From: Romanomermis culicivorax
Lineage: Eukaryota; Nematoda; Enoplea; Mermithida; Mermithidae
Reading direction: 5' to 3'
Length of the DNA: 64,000 nt
Assembly: GCA_963922205.1 (NCBI GenBank)
Contig: CAWUHX010000317.1
Span: 248,001 to 312,000 of the forward strand
This document shows, in pieces, positions 34,948 to 44,477 of this stretch (positions within the stretch are counted from its first letter, which is position 1; each line of letters begins with the position of its first letter). Below the pieces are notes generated by a model. That model saw nothing but the letters and a program-made list of their open reading frames with translations, was not told where the DNA came from and ran no database searches. Made by a program: the position numbers and the translations under genes.

Positions 34948-37900
34948 TCAAGGGGAATTACTTTTGCTTATGATATTTTTAGTTTCAAGAGCTTTGACTT
35001 CATCCGTAATAATTTGTTTTTCTTTGGGGGAAGTTCGAAATGGAAATTTTCGAATGGGTTTATGATTTTCAGTTTCAATCGAGTGTTCCACACAAGTTGT
35101 TTTGCCTGTGTCTTTTTCGTCAAAGGCGTATAAGGCAGGAAATGTAACAAGTAGATTAATCAACTTATCTTTGTCAACAGGGTTGATGGAAGGAAAGATG
35201 TTCACATTTTTCGTGATCCATTCATGTGTAACAACGTTGGAGTATTTGAGTTGATTTTGTTGATCATTTAAATTTATTGAACTGATATTTTGATCGGGAA
35301 GATAGCATCTTATTTGACCAATTGTTGAGCCTGAATAAAGTTTTACTTTAAACGGATGTATATTAATGAGTTGAATAGGTATCCGTCCGTTAATAACTTT
35401 ACTAATCGACGATGCAAAATAAACTTTTACAGTTTTCATGATTTTGGGTTCAAACAATACATCAGCTGGTATTGATGCATATTGTTGTGAAACTGGCGCA
35501 GATATTATGGTACACGATCTTGGTGGTATAGAAATGTGTTCATCGATCTGAATGTCACATCGGCTAGAAGGTGGTACATATGGCATTCCTTCACATGGAA
35601 TTGGTTCTTCTTTCAACCGAATGAAAGAATTTTTCCAGTTGAATTCTGTAGTGCAAAATCGTGAAAAGAAATTTGTGCCAAGTATGAGGTCGGAAGTGCA
35701 GTCTTCTTGTATATGGACAAGAATAGTTTCTTCGACGTCATGTGATGTAATGGTTATGTAAACTGCACCAAAAAGATTTATTATACCACCATTGGCTGCA
35801 ATTGGTCTTGCAGATGTTGGTAAAATTCGAAGGGTTGATAGTTGTTGCGCCATTTTGACATCCATTAGTGAGTAAACAGCTCCTGTATCTAACAGAGCTT
35901 TTGCCTTAATTTCATGGTTTTTTTTGAAGTAAGTGTGCGGAGTTCGTTTAGGTTGATCAAAGTGGCAAGCAACATTTTCATCTTCAATGTTAATGGTGTC
36001 TCTCTTTTTGTTGTACCGGATTTTTAGTTTAGGTTTTCGGTTGAAAATTGAATGTTTTTGTTGGTTTTTATGCTTTCGCTTTGACAATTGGATTAAAGTT
36101 TGCATAAAACTAGATTGTTGGGTTGAATTATCTTCATTATCGTTTCTCTGGTTTGTTCTTTTTCTTTGACAATAAAGAAAACCCAAGTATGTGAAATATC
36201 CGATTGCTAAAAAAATGCAAAGCATGATTATGATATTCAGTACCAATTGCAAGGGTGCTTTGAGAAAACTATCAAAGAAGCTTGTGAATGCTTGACCTTC
36301 GACCTGGATTATATGTTCAAAAGAATGACCAATGCCGTCCGCTGCCGTTTTTATTCCAGTTCCCGCACCAGTGAGGGCATTATAAACGACATCTGATTGA
36401 AGTGAAAGGCCAGCAGTGTAATTGACAACGTTATTCAGTACAGTTTCAAGTTTATGTGTTTTATATAAGTATTGTCTGAAAAATGCAAAATTTGTAGTGG
36501 TTCGAGCCAGTTTATCATGAAAAACTGATGGTGTATCAAATTGAAACATTTGATGCTGATATTTCCACATCAGTTGAATTGGAACATAGCTTACATGGAT
36601 AGGACCATTTTGTGTAACCCACTGTGTTCCTTTTCTGAATACGTTAATCGGCTGATGAGCACAATCAACCACTGGGCTATATTCAGTCAGATCAGTGCTA
36701 CCTGGGCTGACGAACATTGTGATATTATTGATCAAGACTGGGAGATATTTATAGCAAGTTTGACCGATTTTGTAATCATGATACACTTTTGTGGGCGTGA
36801 TTTTCTTGCATGGCCACACAGTAATCACTTCGCCAGTAAAATCAGCTATAATGTCTTGCCGTTGCAGTAAAGCTCTGATACCCAAAGTGGGATCAAAGAG
36901 GATTAACTGCCAGATAATGTCTAGATGTTTTTGAGCGTATCTGCATAGTTCTAACCAAACATAGCGAAAATTATCAATTTCATTTCGTGTAATTTTGTAT
37001 TCCAGATAATTTAATTTTGAATTGATAGGATCATATTCTTGATCTTCAAAATTTGCATTTGGTTTCGTGTCGAATGGTGAGCCGTCATTTATTTTAATGA
37101 CAACACCTTGATGTGTAAAAAGAGCACTGTTGATTTCCGGGCATGGTTTGTAGGCTGATTTTATTTTGAAAGCACCTTGAATTTCGTCTACTATGAAGTA
37201 TTTTCCACTAAATTTTGCTTGATAATCACTTTTGAAGACCATCGGGCAAACGTGCATAAAATTTGTCTGGTTCCAGATAGTAGTGCTATCATCATTTATG
37301 CATTGTCCAGCATTGGGGACACATCCGCCTAGGTCGCCTAGATCACTTGTGACAGAGTTTCCATCCCAAGAGGCGATTTGACCCTGTTCAATGATAAAAT
37401 TTTGAACTGTAGTGCAGTAATCTTTACAACACCAAGTATAGTCAACATTCAATGATCGATTGGTTGACCATAAACCGTCATGCATTTTTACAAGTTTCTC
37501 TTCTAGATAAGTTTTTGATTCAAGGGTTTCACGACATTGTCTTGGTGTGACGTGATTTACTATAAGCTTGTCAGTTACGATTCCTTTTGAGCCAAAAAAA
37601 CCCATGTTAGTGCAAATGGTGCGGCTTCTCAAAGAACATTTGAAAGCTTTTGAGTAGACAGGTTCACTTCTTGGAATAAAAAGCGAAATATTGACAAGAT
37701 GTGGTTGATTTATTTTTGTTGGAGATTTGCATGATACTATCTTAGGAATTTCTAGTGCATGTCCTGATTTTGATGAACCACAGATTTGATATTCACTTAA
37801 CGTGGATGTAGGTGTGCAAAATAATGTCAAAATTGTAAGACATATAAAAATAAATGATGAACATTTATCACTAATAAATGATTTCGATAAATGTTGATCG

Positions 37901-39936
37901 AATTTTTGATTAAATGTGGGTGATTTGGTTAGAGATGCTGCCGTTGGTTGGAGCTTCGAAAAAGATTGATACACGCGAACAAATCGATTTTCCTGATTAA
38001 GCTGAAATGCATTTGTTAATGAATGATCCAAGAATAATTTGTAACTTGATTTTGTTGGCTTACTATTCGTGATAACGTCAGCTAATTGAGTTTTCAGCAA
38101 TGACGCGTACTTGTTTAGCTTTTCCTTTATTGTAGGATCATTTTCCTGTTCATTTTCGATTTCGATTGCGTTTAATGCAAATGTGAGCTTATCTACGGCG
38201 AGTTGATGGCTATCAATTTTTTGTTCGGCCATTTCAATGTCAGCCATCGGAGCAGGTGGCATGTCCGTCCGTTTAGCATCGCTGTTTTCTTGTGTCACTT
38301 GAGATTTGCCGCTGCCGTGCATCGGGCAAACAACACAAATGCAAAGTGGTCTGTCTAAAAAACCAGACTGATGTTCATCATACTGGATAGTGGAAGCAAA
38401 GTTAGTAGAAATAACTTGATCAAAATTTTGTGCATTGTTATTAGGATTAGGATAAAATAATGAAAGATTATCCTCAGAAAAATCAAGTGAAGTAGAATTG
38501 CTTTGGTTGGGATCTTGAAAAACATTGTTTTGATTTTGATTTCTTGATCGGTTTTGAGTATTCCCTTGTTGGTTCTGTCTATTTTGAACATTTCTGTCAA
38601 AAGTGTGATAGGTATGATTACGATTGTTCTGGAAATTACGATTTTGAGTACCGTTATTCCTTTGTTGAGAAATATTACGATTTTGAGCAGGGTTTTGTTG
38701 AGAAGTGTCGTGATTTGGGTATGAACGATCATTACTTTGATGTGAAAATCCAGAACATTGCGGTTGTGTGCGGCAAGTTATCGTTTTATGCCCGGTCCTA
38801 CCGCAAATATGGCATGGTGAGCGACAGGCTGCAGCCAAATGTCCAAATCGATTGCAAATGTTGCAATAAATTGTTCTTCGATTTTGAATACCTGTCTGAT
38901 TAGTCGCATTATTGTAACAGTAATTTGTAGTTTGTGTATCACGCGAATCAAGCGTTTGTTGTAATTGTGTGACCATTTCTTCAAGTTTTTTAAGTTTTTG
39001 ATCTTGCGCTAAAGAACAAACAGTATTAGGGTTATAGTTGTACAGATCTTCACGCATAATTTGTGATTCTGCATAGATTGCAGCTTTAGTAGCATCAGAT
39101 AAGCTTGTGAATTCACCGTATTTCACAGCATCATGTATAGGCGCTTTTAAGCTTCGTAAGAAAATTGGTTTAATTATGCTGTCTTTCGCCTGGGAATTTA
39201 AAGTTGTATATGCAAAATTCGCTAATTTTTTGAGTGCTTCATAATATTCAAGAACGGTCTCATTTTGGCGTTGCTTACGATCAAAAATGATTTGTTGGTG
39301 TATGTAACTATCTCGATCATCAGGATAGTTTGTTAAAAGTGACTGCTTGTAGCCGTTATAAGTTGCAGGAGCATTTACACTGTGTTTAGGATGATGAAAA
39401 GATGCAAGAGCAGCATTTGCTAAATTAGCCTCCAAATATGCTATTTTGTATTCTTCGTCCGTGTCAGGAATGTTTTGGAGCCGCATGAATTGTTCAAAAC
39501 GTTCAAACCACTCTGATAAGTTTTCCCCTAAAACACCTGAAAAAGGCAAAGGTGGCCGAAGTGTTAGCATTGGTGTAAAGCGGACAGCACGTTTTATTTC
39601 ATTGGCCTGGTCAGCTATGTCCAGATTTTCGACCTGTTGTGTAATGCGACGTAGTTGTTGATTTATTGGATCTGTTAAAGTTCTGAAAGTTTCTTGAATA
39701 GTTCTTTCTAACTTATCTGCATCAAGAGTGGGCATTTTCGGGTTTAGTTCGTTTAGTAATGCTTGTGATCTAAGACGATAATAATTGCGATTTGATTGTC
39801 TTGATTTTTCGATAATATCGTTGTACTCGTCAAATAAAGTAGGTAAGTTTGGTTGATTACTGTCGTTCGGATCAGAGCTTCCACTTGAAGAAGCCACAAT
39901 GAAAAATAAAAGCTGTAAGCTCAAAAGCTTATGCAA
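34948..39936 (-). CDS. gag: Gag-Env-Pro polyprotein of element 2
   Basis: 1,662 codons. Residues 1-20 are hydrophobic and signal-like (MHKLLSLQLLFFIVASSSGS). Gag capsid runs about 115-300. Two CCHC zinc knuckles are at 358-371 and 375-388, followed by an Asn/Gln-rich linker. A hydrophobic internal signal segment is at about 692-712. The envelope-like ectodomain is about 715-1228 and the membrane anchor about 1229-1255, followed by a basic tail. A retropepsin-type protease has LLDTGAVYSLMD (about 1348-1359) and DLILGTNFF. The start of reverse transcriptase follows, and the frame ends at TGA 34950-34948 inside the conserved SNSP-W motif, where element 3 has TGG. Without that stop the frame runs on into pol. 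Families are inferred from motifs; the env family is unidentified. Confidence 0.9.
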   Translation of the reverse strand: MHKLLSLQLLFFIVASSSGSSDPNDSNQPNLPTLFDEYNDIIEKSRQSNRNYYRLRSQALLNELNPKMPTLDADKLERTIQETFRTLTDPINQQLRRITQQVENLDIADQANEIKRAVRFTPMLTLRPPLPFSGVLGENLSEWFERFEQFMRLQNIPDTDEEYKIAYLEANLANAALASFHHPKHSVNAPATYNGYKQSLLTNYPDDRDSYIHQQIIFDRKQRQNETVLEYYEALKKLANFAYTTLNSQAKDSIIKPIFLRSLKAPIHDAVKYGEFTSLSDATKAAIYAESQIMREDLYNYNPNTVCSLAQDQKLKKLEEMVTQLQQTLDSRDTQTTNYCYNNATNQTGIQNRRTIYCNICNRFGHLAAACRSPCHICGRTGHKTITCRTQPQCSGFSHQSNDRSYPNHDTSQQNPAQNRNISQQRNNGTQNRNFQNNRNHTYHTFDRNVQNRQNQQGNTQNRSRNQNQNNVFQDPNQSNSTSLDFSEDNLSLFYPNPNNNAQNFDQVISTNFASTIQYDEHQSGFLDRPLCICVVCPMHGSGKSQVTQENSDAKRTDMPPAPMADIEMAEQKIDSHQLAVDKLTFALNAIEIENEQENDPTIKEKLNKYASLLKTQLADVITNSKPTKSSYKLFLDHSLTNAFQLNQENRFVRVYQSFSKLQPTAASLTKSPTFNQKFDQHLSKSFISDKCSSFIFICLTILTLFCTPTSTLSEYQICGSSKSGHALEIPKIVSCKSPTKINQPHLVNISLFIPRSEPVYSKAFKCSLRSRTICTNMGFFGSKGIVTDKLIVNHVTPRQCRETLESKTYLEEKLVKMHDGLWSTNRSLNVDYTWCCKDYCTTVQNFIIEQGQIASWDGNSVTSDLGDLGGCVPNAGQCINDDSTTIWNQTNFMHVCPMVFKSDYQAKFSGKYFIVDEIQGAFKIKSAYKPCPEINSALFTHQGVVIKINDGSPFDTKPNANFEDQEYDPINSKLNYLEYKITRNEIDNFRYVWLELCRYAQKHLDIIWQLILFDPTLGIRALLQRQDIIADFTGEVITVWPCKKITPTKVYHDYKIGQTCYKYLPVLINNITMFVSPGSTDLTEYSPVVDCAHQPINVFRKGTQWVTQNGPIHVSYVPIQLMWKYQHQMFQFDTPSVFHDKLARTTTNFAFFRQYLYKTHKLETVLNNVVNYTAGLSLQSDVVYNALTGAGTGIKTAADGIGHSFEHIIQVEGQAFTSFFDSFLKAPLQLVLNIIIMLCIFLAIGYFTYLGFLYCQRKRTNQRNDNEDNSTQQSSFMQTLIQLSKRKHKNQQKHSIFNRKPKLKIRYNKKRDTINIEDENVACHFDQPKRTPHTYFKKNHEIKAKALLDTGAVYSLMDVKMAQQLSTLRILPTSARPIAANGGIINLFGAVYITITSHDVEETILVHIQEDCTSDLILGTNFFSRFCTTEFNWKNSFIRLKEEPIPCEGMPYVPPSSRCDIQIDEHISIPPRSCTIISAPVSQQYASIPADVLFEPKIMKTVKVYFASSISKVINGRIPIQLINIHPFKVKLYSGSTIGQIRCYLPDQNISSINLNDQQNQLKYSNVVTHEWITKNVNIFPSINPVDKDKLINLLVTFPALYAFDEKDTGKTTCVEHSIETENHKPIRKFPFRTSPKEKQIITDEVKALETKNIISKSNSP
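36157..37869 (-). other. env: envelope-like glycoprotein domain within the element 2 polyprotein
   Basis: About 570 residues (polyprotein 690-1260) with the plan of a type I viral fusion or attachment glycoprotein: a signal segment, a Cys-rich ectodomain, then an anchor. Motifs conserved with elements 1 and 3 are CTNMGFFGSKGI, DYTWCCKDYC, EQGQIASWDG, LGDLGGC, IWNQTNF, FDPTLGIRALLQRQDIIADF, WPCK, FDTPSVFHDKLA and FRQYLYKTHKLE. Potential N-glycosylation sites include NRS, NQT, NIT and NYT. A Gly/Ala-rich stretch of about 40 residues precedes the anchor. I cannot assign a fusion class. Negative-strand RNA virus glycoproteins of the chuvirus type are one candidate, because such proteins are known to have been captured by arthropod retroelements. 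Confidence 0.75.
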
Positions 39937-40142
39937 AAAAAAACAATAAAATAATGTATGAAAGTTAGCTTCTACGCTTTGTGAATACGGTCTTCCTTAC
40001 GTGAAAGTATAGAAAAAGACCGTGCAGTAGAAATAACTAAAAGAAACGCAAATAAAAGAAATGCAAGTGAGGCGCTGATAACGTATAAAGTTTTTGGGCC
40101 TGTGTGATAACCCCAAAAATACAATACAAAAATAAGCAGTAT

Positions 40143-40163
40143 TCTTCCAAAGCCTCGCCAATT
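40143..40163 (-). promoter_or_regulatory. primer-binding site of element 2
   Basis: Directly after the 5' LTR the minus strand reads aat and then tggcgaggctttggaag. TGG pairs with a tRNA 3' CCA. The tRNA identity was not determined. Confidence 0.65.
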
Positions 40164-40704
40164 TGTAATGTCGAGACAGTGACCAAAAGGTTAGCAAAAA
40201 TAAAGTTTAATAACCAAAAAAAATATAGATACAAAAAAAGATTTAACCTGACAGCTTCGGTATACGTTTGGAATTCGTAAACGTGATTGGCGCCATAATA
40301 AATGAGTACAAGTAAAATGAATTAAAACGCGAATGAACAGATATAAAAAAAGCAATATTCTACGGTGTTCGGTATGCGAGATCCAATCGAGAGAAAGAGA
40401 ATGAGCTAACAAATGCGGGTTTATAAGGAGTTTGGAAAGTTGTTTACGAGTTTTAGGCCAACTGATAAGTTGATAAAGTTGTCTGGGTTTTATTGCACGA
40501 TTTTTCTGTGGAAGGTTTGTGTCGGTATGTTTTGGTAATGATATTGTTTAGCTTATTGTAAGTTCATGTTTGTTTTGACTAAAGTTGGTAATTTGGTACT
40601 TGGATGAGCCTGGCATAGAAAGTTACATAAACAAAACTAATAAACATAAAAGTTACAAAAGAGTAAATAAACAAAATCGTATTGAAATGGGGGTTTTCCT
40701 GACA
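40164..40704 (-). repeat. 5' LTR of element 2
   Basis: About 541 bp. It differs from the 3' LTR by about three substitutions and one base in an A-run. It starts minus-strand transcription of the element. Confidence 0.95.
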
Positions 40705-41224
40705 AATTTTCTCAGTCTTTTTTCCCTTAAAAATGCTTATAGACGGTTTATTTTAGTGTTTTTAAGCTTTTAGAACATGAAGTTTTTAGAGCGGTTGATT
40801 TTTTCCACATGAGAACTGGACCCCAAATTTTTTTCCTCATTTTCCAAAAATTTTCCCCATTTTTAAAAACGTTTATAATGTGCCTACGGATGCTTTTCCA
40901 TGCAATTAGGAGCATACCCAAGCATTTTGACGCTTTTGGATTCGGAAACCTACAACCTTGCATCTCTCAAGTAATTTCCGGTTCGAAATTGCGGTTAACT
41001 ATGCTTACAATTGCGGTTTTCCGGTTCCGCATTTTTGCGGAACCGCACAAAAGTATGCCTTTGTGAGAGCCGCAACTGACCCGCAATTGCGGGCCGCAAA
41101 ATTTGCGGCTGCAAAAAAACCGGTCACGTATGCCTACGGCTTTAATATTGCGACATTTTTGGAAAAAGCATAAATGTCCCAACATGTATGTCAGGAGAAA
41201 TGTTGCTGAGTGAACCGGGCTTTA

Positions 41225-42069
41225 CATTTACTTTTTGCATTGAAAAACCCAGGCAGGATTTCATTACGGAAGAATGTACAGTATACATTTACAAATTATT
41301 AGGCTCACTTAATTTTTTTACCAATTAGATGGCGCATGTATCGTGAAAATTAAAAATTTCATTCATTAAAAATTGGGAAATATGTGGTTACAACCGATGT
41401 GACTCAAAATTTTCAATTTGCCCCGTATTTTTTGAAGTAAATGCAAGAAATTGTGTTCTGCCAAATGTGTGCCATGAACCCTAGTGAGATGCAGGGGTTT
41501 GTTATACTAAACCCAGGGTTATCCATATAATTTTCGATAGAAATGGGATAATTGCCATGTATCCACATTTGCTGAATATAATCAGTCCTTGGTCTACTCA
41601 GGAGGTATATTCAACAATAGTTTTTTTTAATTTTGAACTCCAAATGATAAAATATTTGAAAATAATTAAAAAAAGTATTTGAAAAGGATTAAAAAACAAA
41701 ACGAAAACGATATTTTTATCACCCGGATTGGTACAGGTGAAGAATGAAAAAACGTCGGTCTAGGCTGATTGTTCTGTTACTGGAGGTGCTTGTGTGGTCA
41801 CTTTATTATGTAAATAAGAATTTTTCACCTATAAGAATGTGGTTGCCTGGACATTTTTATCATTTCATTACGTATCTTTACTCATTAGTGACTTATCTTT
41901 AGGTAGACTCTCTGTAGTATTACGTTTTTTAACCATTCTTGTGGTTCCATTAAAGTGGCAAACAAAATATTTTTTACCATGCAGAACGCCTACCATACTC
42001 TATTTTCTTTTATTCTTTTGTCTTCAGAAAACGCTTATCATAACAATTGCAAAACCTTTTTTACATTTT
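41225..42069. other. interior of nest level 1, no gene
   Basis: A/T-rich DNA between the level 2 insertion and the right arm of level 1. The plus-strand frames at 41839-42114 have no recognised motif. Confidence 0.45.
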
Positions 42070-42173
42070 TGCTGTCTAGTAGCGGATCTGACTATGGTAG
42101 CAGATGTGTACTAGGTGGCAGTCATGCACTAGGTAGTGGATGTGCAGTAGGTAGCAGATCTGCTACCCAATCA

Positions 42174-42314
42174 TCAAACAGATCGAGAATGCAGGGATTA
42201 AAAACAATGGAACGCTTAGCTACTCACTTGGACGAATTTTCATTTTGTCAAAATTATAAACATAATAATGATTCCATTCGGAAATTTTTTGCAAACTCAT
42301 TAACAGACTTATGA
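42174..42314 (+). pseudogene. ISXO2/Merlin-like transposase fragment, right part
   Basis: After the TCAAACAG duplicate the frame gives MERLATHLDEFSFCQNY and ends at 42314. This matches the hLDEF.fr.n end of ISXO2-type transposases and continues the fragment at 30744-30807. A small frameshift separates the halves even when the insert is ignored. Confidence 0.6.
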
Positions 42315-42539
42315 TTTTATGTACACTAAAATGCTTGTTTTACATTGTGCCAGAATTTTTTTATTTTTCCTAAATTTTTTGTGATTTTTTCTTTGTCTTC
42401 GAAAACAGTTATTTGATTGTGTGGATTATAGGAATATCTAGATTATTGGAATCAGGTAATTATGCACTGTATGATTCTAACTCTTTACTTTCTATTGGCG
42501 GCCTTTTCTATTGGCAATATTAATGATTCAGCCTATTTT

Positions 42540-42850
42540 AGAACATTAGCCACAGTAGCCCATGCGCCAGACACATTATTTATAACACAATGCATTAGCC
42601 ACATCAGCCCATTGGCCCACGGGCCACATTAGACCATGGCCACATTAGCTCATTATCCACATTAGCCTATTGGCCACATCAGCCCGTTGGCCACATTAGC
42701 CCAGGCCACATTAGCTCATTAGCCACATTAGCCCATTGGCTACATTAGCCCATTGGCCACATCAGCCCATTGGCCACATTAGCCAGATTAGCCTATTGGC
42801 CACATTAGACAGATTAGCCCATTGGCCCACTCAGTCACATTGGCTTAATT
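42540..42850 (+). repeat. minisatellite, ~17-22 bp unit
   Basis: At least fifteen imperfect copies of cacattagcccattggc, alternating with cacatcagcccattggc, run in tandem. Confidence 0.9.
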
Positions 42851-43312
42851 CATAAGCACATTTAGCCTAATAACCAAGCTAATATTTTTGAATCTGTATA
42901 CAAAACACAGTAGTGGGCTATTCAGGTTAGGCCGGAAAACTGATTGTGGCAGATGGCTTAAAATCGCAGCAGTGACTTTATGAATACTTTGACATGCTGT
43001 TGGTTGACTAATTGTTTTTGTCACCGATCATCATTTGAAAGGTTTGATAGGAATAGTACGGTAAAGCAATGCAAACTTGCAAAATCATAGGAATAGCTCA
43101 ATTTCTCTGAGTCAGACAATCACCACGAATCAATTTAGTAATGTTCTATACACCTTGATGATCAAACAAAATCTTTGCACGAGTTTCCTATGAGACGAAG
43201 CTAAGGGATCTCACATATCTCGAAAAACGTTTTCCTTTATCAATGCTCTTTAATATTCCACACTGAAATTTAAAAAAGCCATCATTTCAATGAAAAATTT
43301 TGGTCTAAATAC
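42851..43312. other. no gene recognised
   Basis: A/T-rich DNA without recognisable features. Confidence 0.4.
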
Positions 43313-43341
43313 ATTTAGCCTGCTAGAGTAGCAGGCTAAAT
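43313..43341. repeat. perfect hairpin, 13-bp arms
   Basis: atttagcctgcta and tagcaggctaaat are separated by gag. Related sequence (ttttggtcta) lies on both sides, so this may be the fold-back centre of a small repeat. Confidence 0.8.
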
Positions 43342-43597
43342 TTTTGGTCTATAAGTCGACCAATTTATACTGACTTTTAGACCTTTTATGAATACCGTTT
43401 TTTCCAAATTTTGGTCTATAGACTTCAGCCATTCTATCAATACAGCCCCTGTCCTCGTCTCATTTCCGGGCTCGCTACGCTTTTGGCGTATACTATAGCC
43501 AGCGCACGCACCATCATTGTTGATTTCCGTGATGAAATCTGTACGAGTTTTCTGGTTAGAATAATAGAGATAAAACAACTGCAGATTTAACACACTT

Positions 43598-43813
43598 TCT
43601 ACAGTCCAGCGCACAAACAATGCCGCGTTTGTGTTTGAAATTCAAACACTTCTCAAACAATCGGACAAACTTTGCTCAAACGATTCTCAAACAGCACAAA
43701 CAGTGTTTGAAGCAATTTTGTTTGTCATTTGTTTGAAAAGTGTTTTAAAAATGTTTGTGACTCTTTCTCGAAGTGTTTGTGGATTGTTTGTGGATTGTTT
43801 GAGGCGCCAATAA
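43598..43813 (+). repeat. caaaca-rich dispersed repeat, copy A
   Basis: Starts acagtccagcgcacaaacaa and contains many caaaca and tgtttg words in both orientations, including gtgtttgaaattcaaacac. A related copy in opposite orientation lies at 55480-55645. Probably a MITE family. Confidence 0.6.
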
Positions 43814-44477
43814 ATAAAAGAAAAACAACTGGTGGCGCGTGTCATAAGTTGACAAGAAGATTAATGAACCTGGGAGTGTGTTGTAGGTTGAATTTGTGTG
43901 TTGCGTTCCTTTATTGAAAAACAAAGATTTATTTACTGTAAAATTATTGTTATACACAAATAGAATGGCCCAACTGTGCGTTACTGTATTTTTATGTGAA
44001 GATTCGATATCTATCATACATGTGTACCTGCAGAAAAACATCCAGATATCCAAGAATTTGAAATGAAAAATTTCCAGCAAAGTTTCATACTGTAATTAAT
44101 AAAAGATTCACTTAACTGATTCTGGAATGCATTGAAGAAAAGTGAAAAAATCGGTGGCTTATTTTTGAAAATTAGTAAAATACAGAAGGAAATTTGAAGT
44201 TCAGGACAATGTTGGGCCACCCCTACAAAAAAGGAGCCAACAATAATCACAATCGAAAACGAAAATGCGATTCTCAACGAAAATTCCGAAATCAGGGAAA
44301 CAAATGGCCACATGACAGAGCCAGGTAACTGCGAGTTTAAAAATGACACTGTATAATTTTTATTCTTCCACTTATTTTTATTCTTCCACTATTGCTCACA
44401 GTTCAATTTTAGTGCATATGAGGCAAACTTTTATTGTGAAAAGCTAACAGAAAACATGTGAAGCACAACAAATATTC
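43814..44477. other. no gene recognised
   Basis: No coding motif found on either strand. Confidence 0.4.

Larger units (their letters stand above)
31804..40704 (-). mobile_element. nest level 4: near-intact gag-env-pro-pol LTR retroelement (element 2)
   Basis: An 8.9 kb element reading right to left. Both LTRs are about 541 bp with TG...CA ends. The apparent target duplication is AATT (31800-31803 and 40705-40708). The LTRs differ at about three bases plus one A-run indel, so insertion was recent. Inside is a single minus-strand frame from 39936 to 32356 encoding Gag, an envelope-like glycoprotein, protease, reverse transcriptase, RNase H and integrase, interrupted only by one TGA at 34948-34950. 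Reverse transcriptase and integrase motifs fit Ty3/Gypsy-type (Metaviridae) elements. The position of env between gag and protease is exceptional. Confidence 0.93.
31303..41141. mobile_element. nest level 3: Harbinger-type non-autonomous element
   Basis: Left end agccgtaggcaaacttagcc and right end (reverse complement) agccgtaggcatacgtgacc are inverted repeats flanked by TTA (31300-31302 and 41142-41144). Subterminal DNA is full of ttgcggttccgca and cccgcaa words on both sides (31325-31500; 40985-41125). The LTR retroelement at 31804-40704 lies inside. Its own length is about 0.93 kb. Confidence 0.8.
30949..41221. mobile_element. nest level 2: Harbinger-type non-autonomous element
   Basis: Left end aggccagttcacttggcgac and right end (reverse complement) agcccggttcactcagcaac are matching inverted repeats. 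Each is flanked by TTA (30946-30948 and 41222-41224). The subterminal DNA is rich in cgacata words (30975-31055). It is interrupted by level 3. Its own length is about 430 bp. Confidence 0.75.
30808..42173. mobile_element. nest level 1: inverted-repeat element inside the transposase fragment
   Basis: Bounded by an 8-bp duplication TCAAACAG (30800-30807 and 42174-42181). The ends are inverted repeats of about 100 bp sharing agatctgctacct, ctacctagtgcac and gctaccatagtcagatcc. The left arm is 30808-30930 and the right arm about 42070-42173. Without its nested cargo the element is about 1.1 kb and has no recognisable gene. Its superfamily is uncertain; 8-bp duplications are made by hAT and Merlin, among others. 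Confidence 0.75.

Noticed and set aside
34948..34950. TGA reassigned or read through as Trp
   Set aside because: The exportin-4 exons use TGG for Trp and contain no in-frame TGA, and element 3 pol ends at a TGA, so a changed code is not supported. A point mutation is simpler; read-through was not excluded.
35552..38903. Plus-strand ORFs opposite the element 2 polyprotein
   Set aside because: They are antisense shadows of a long frame with clear domains.
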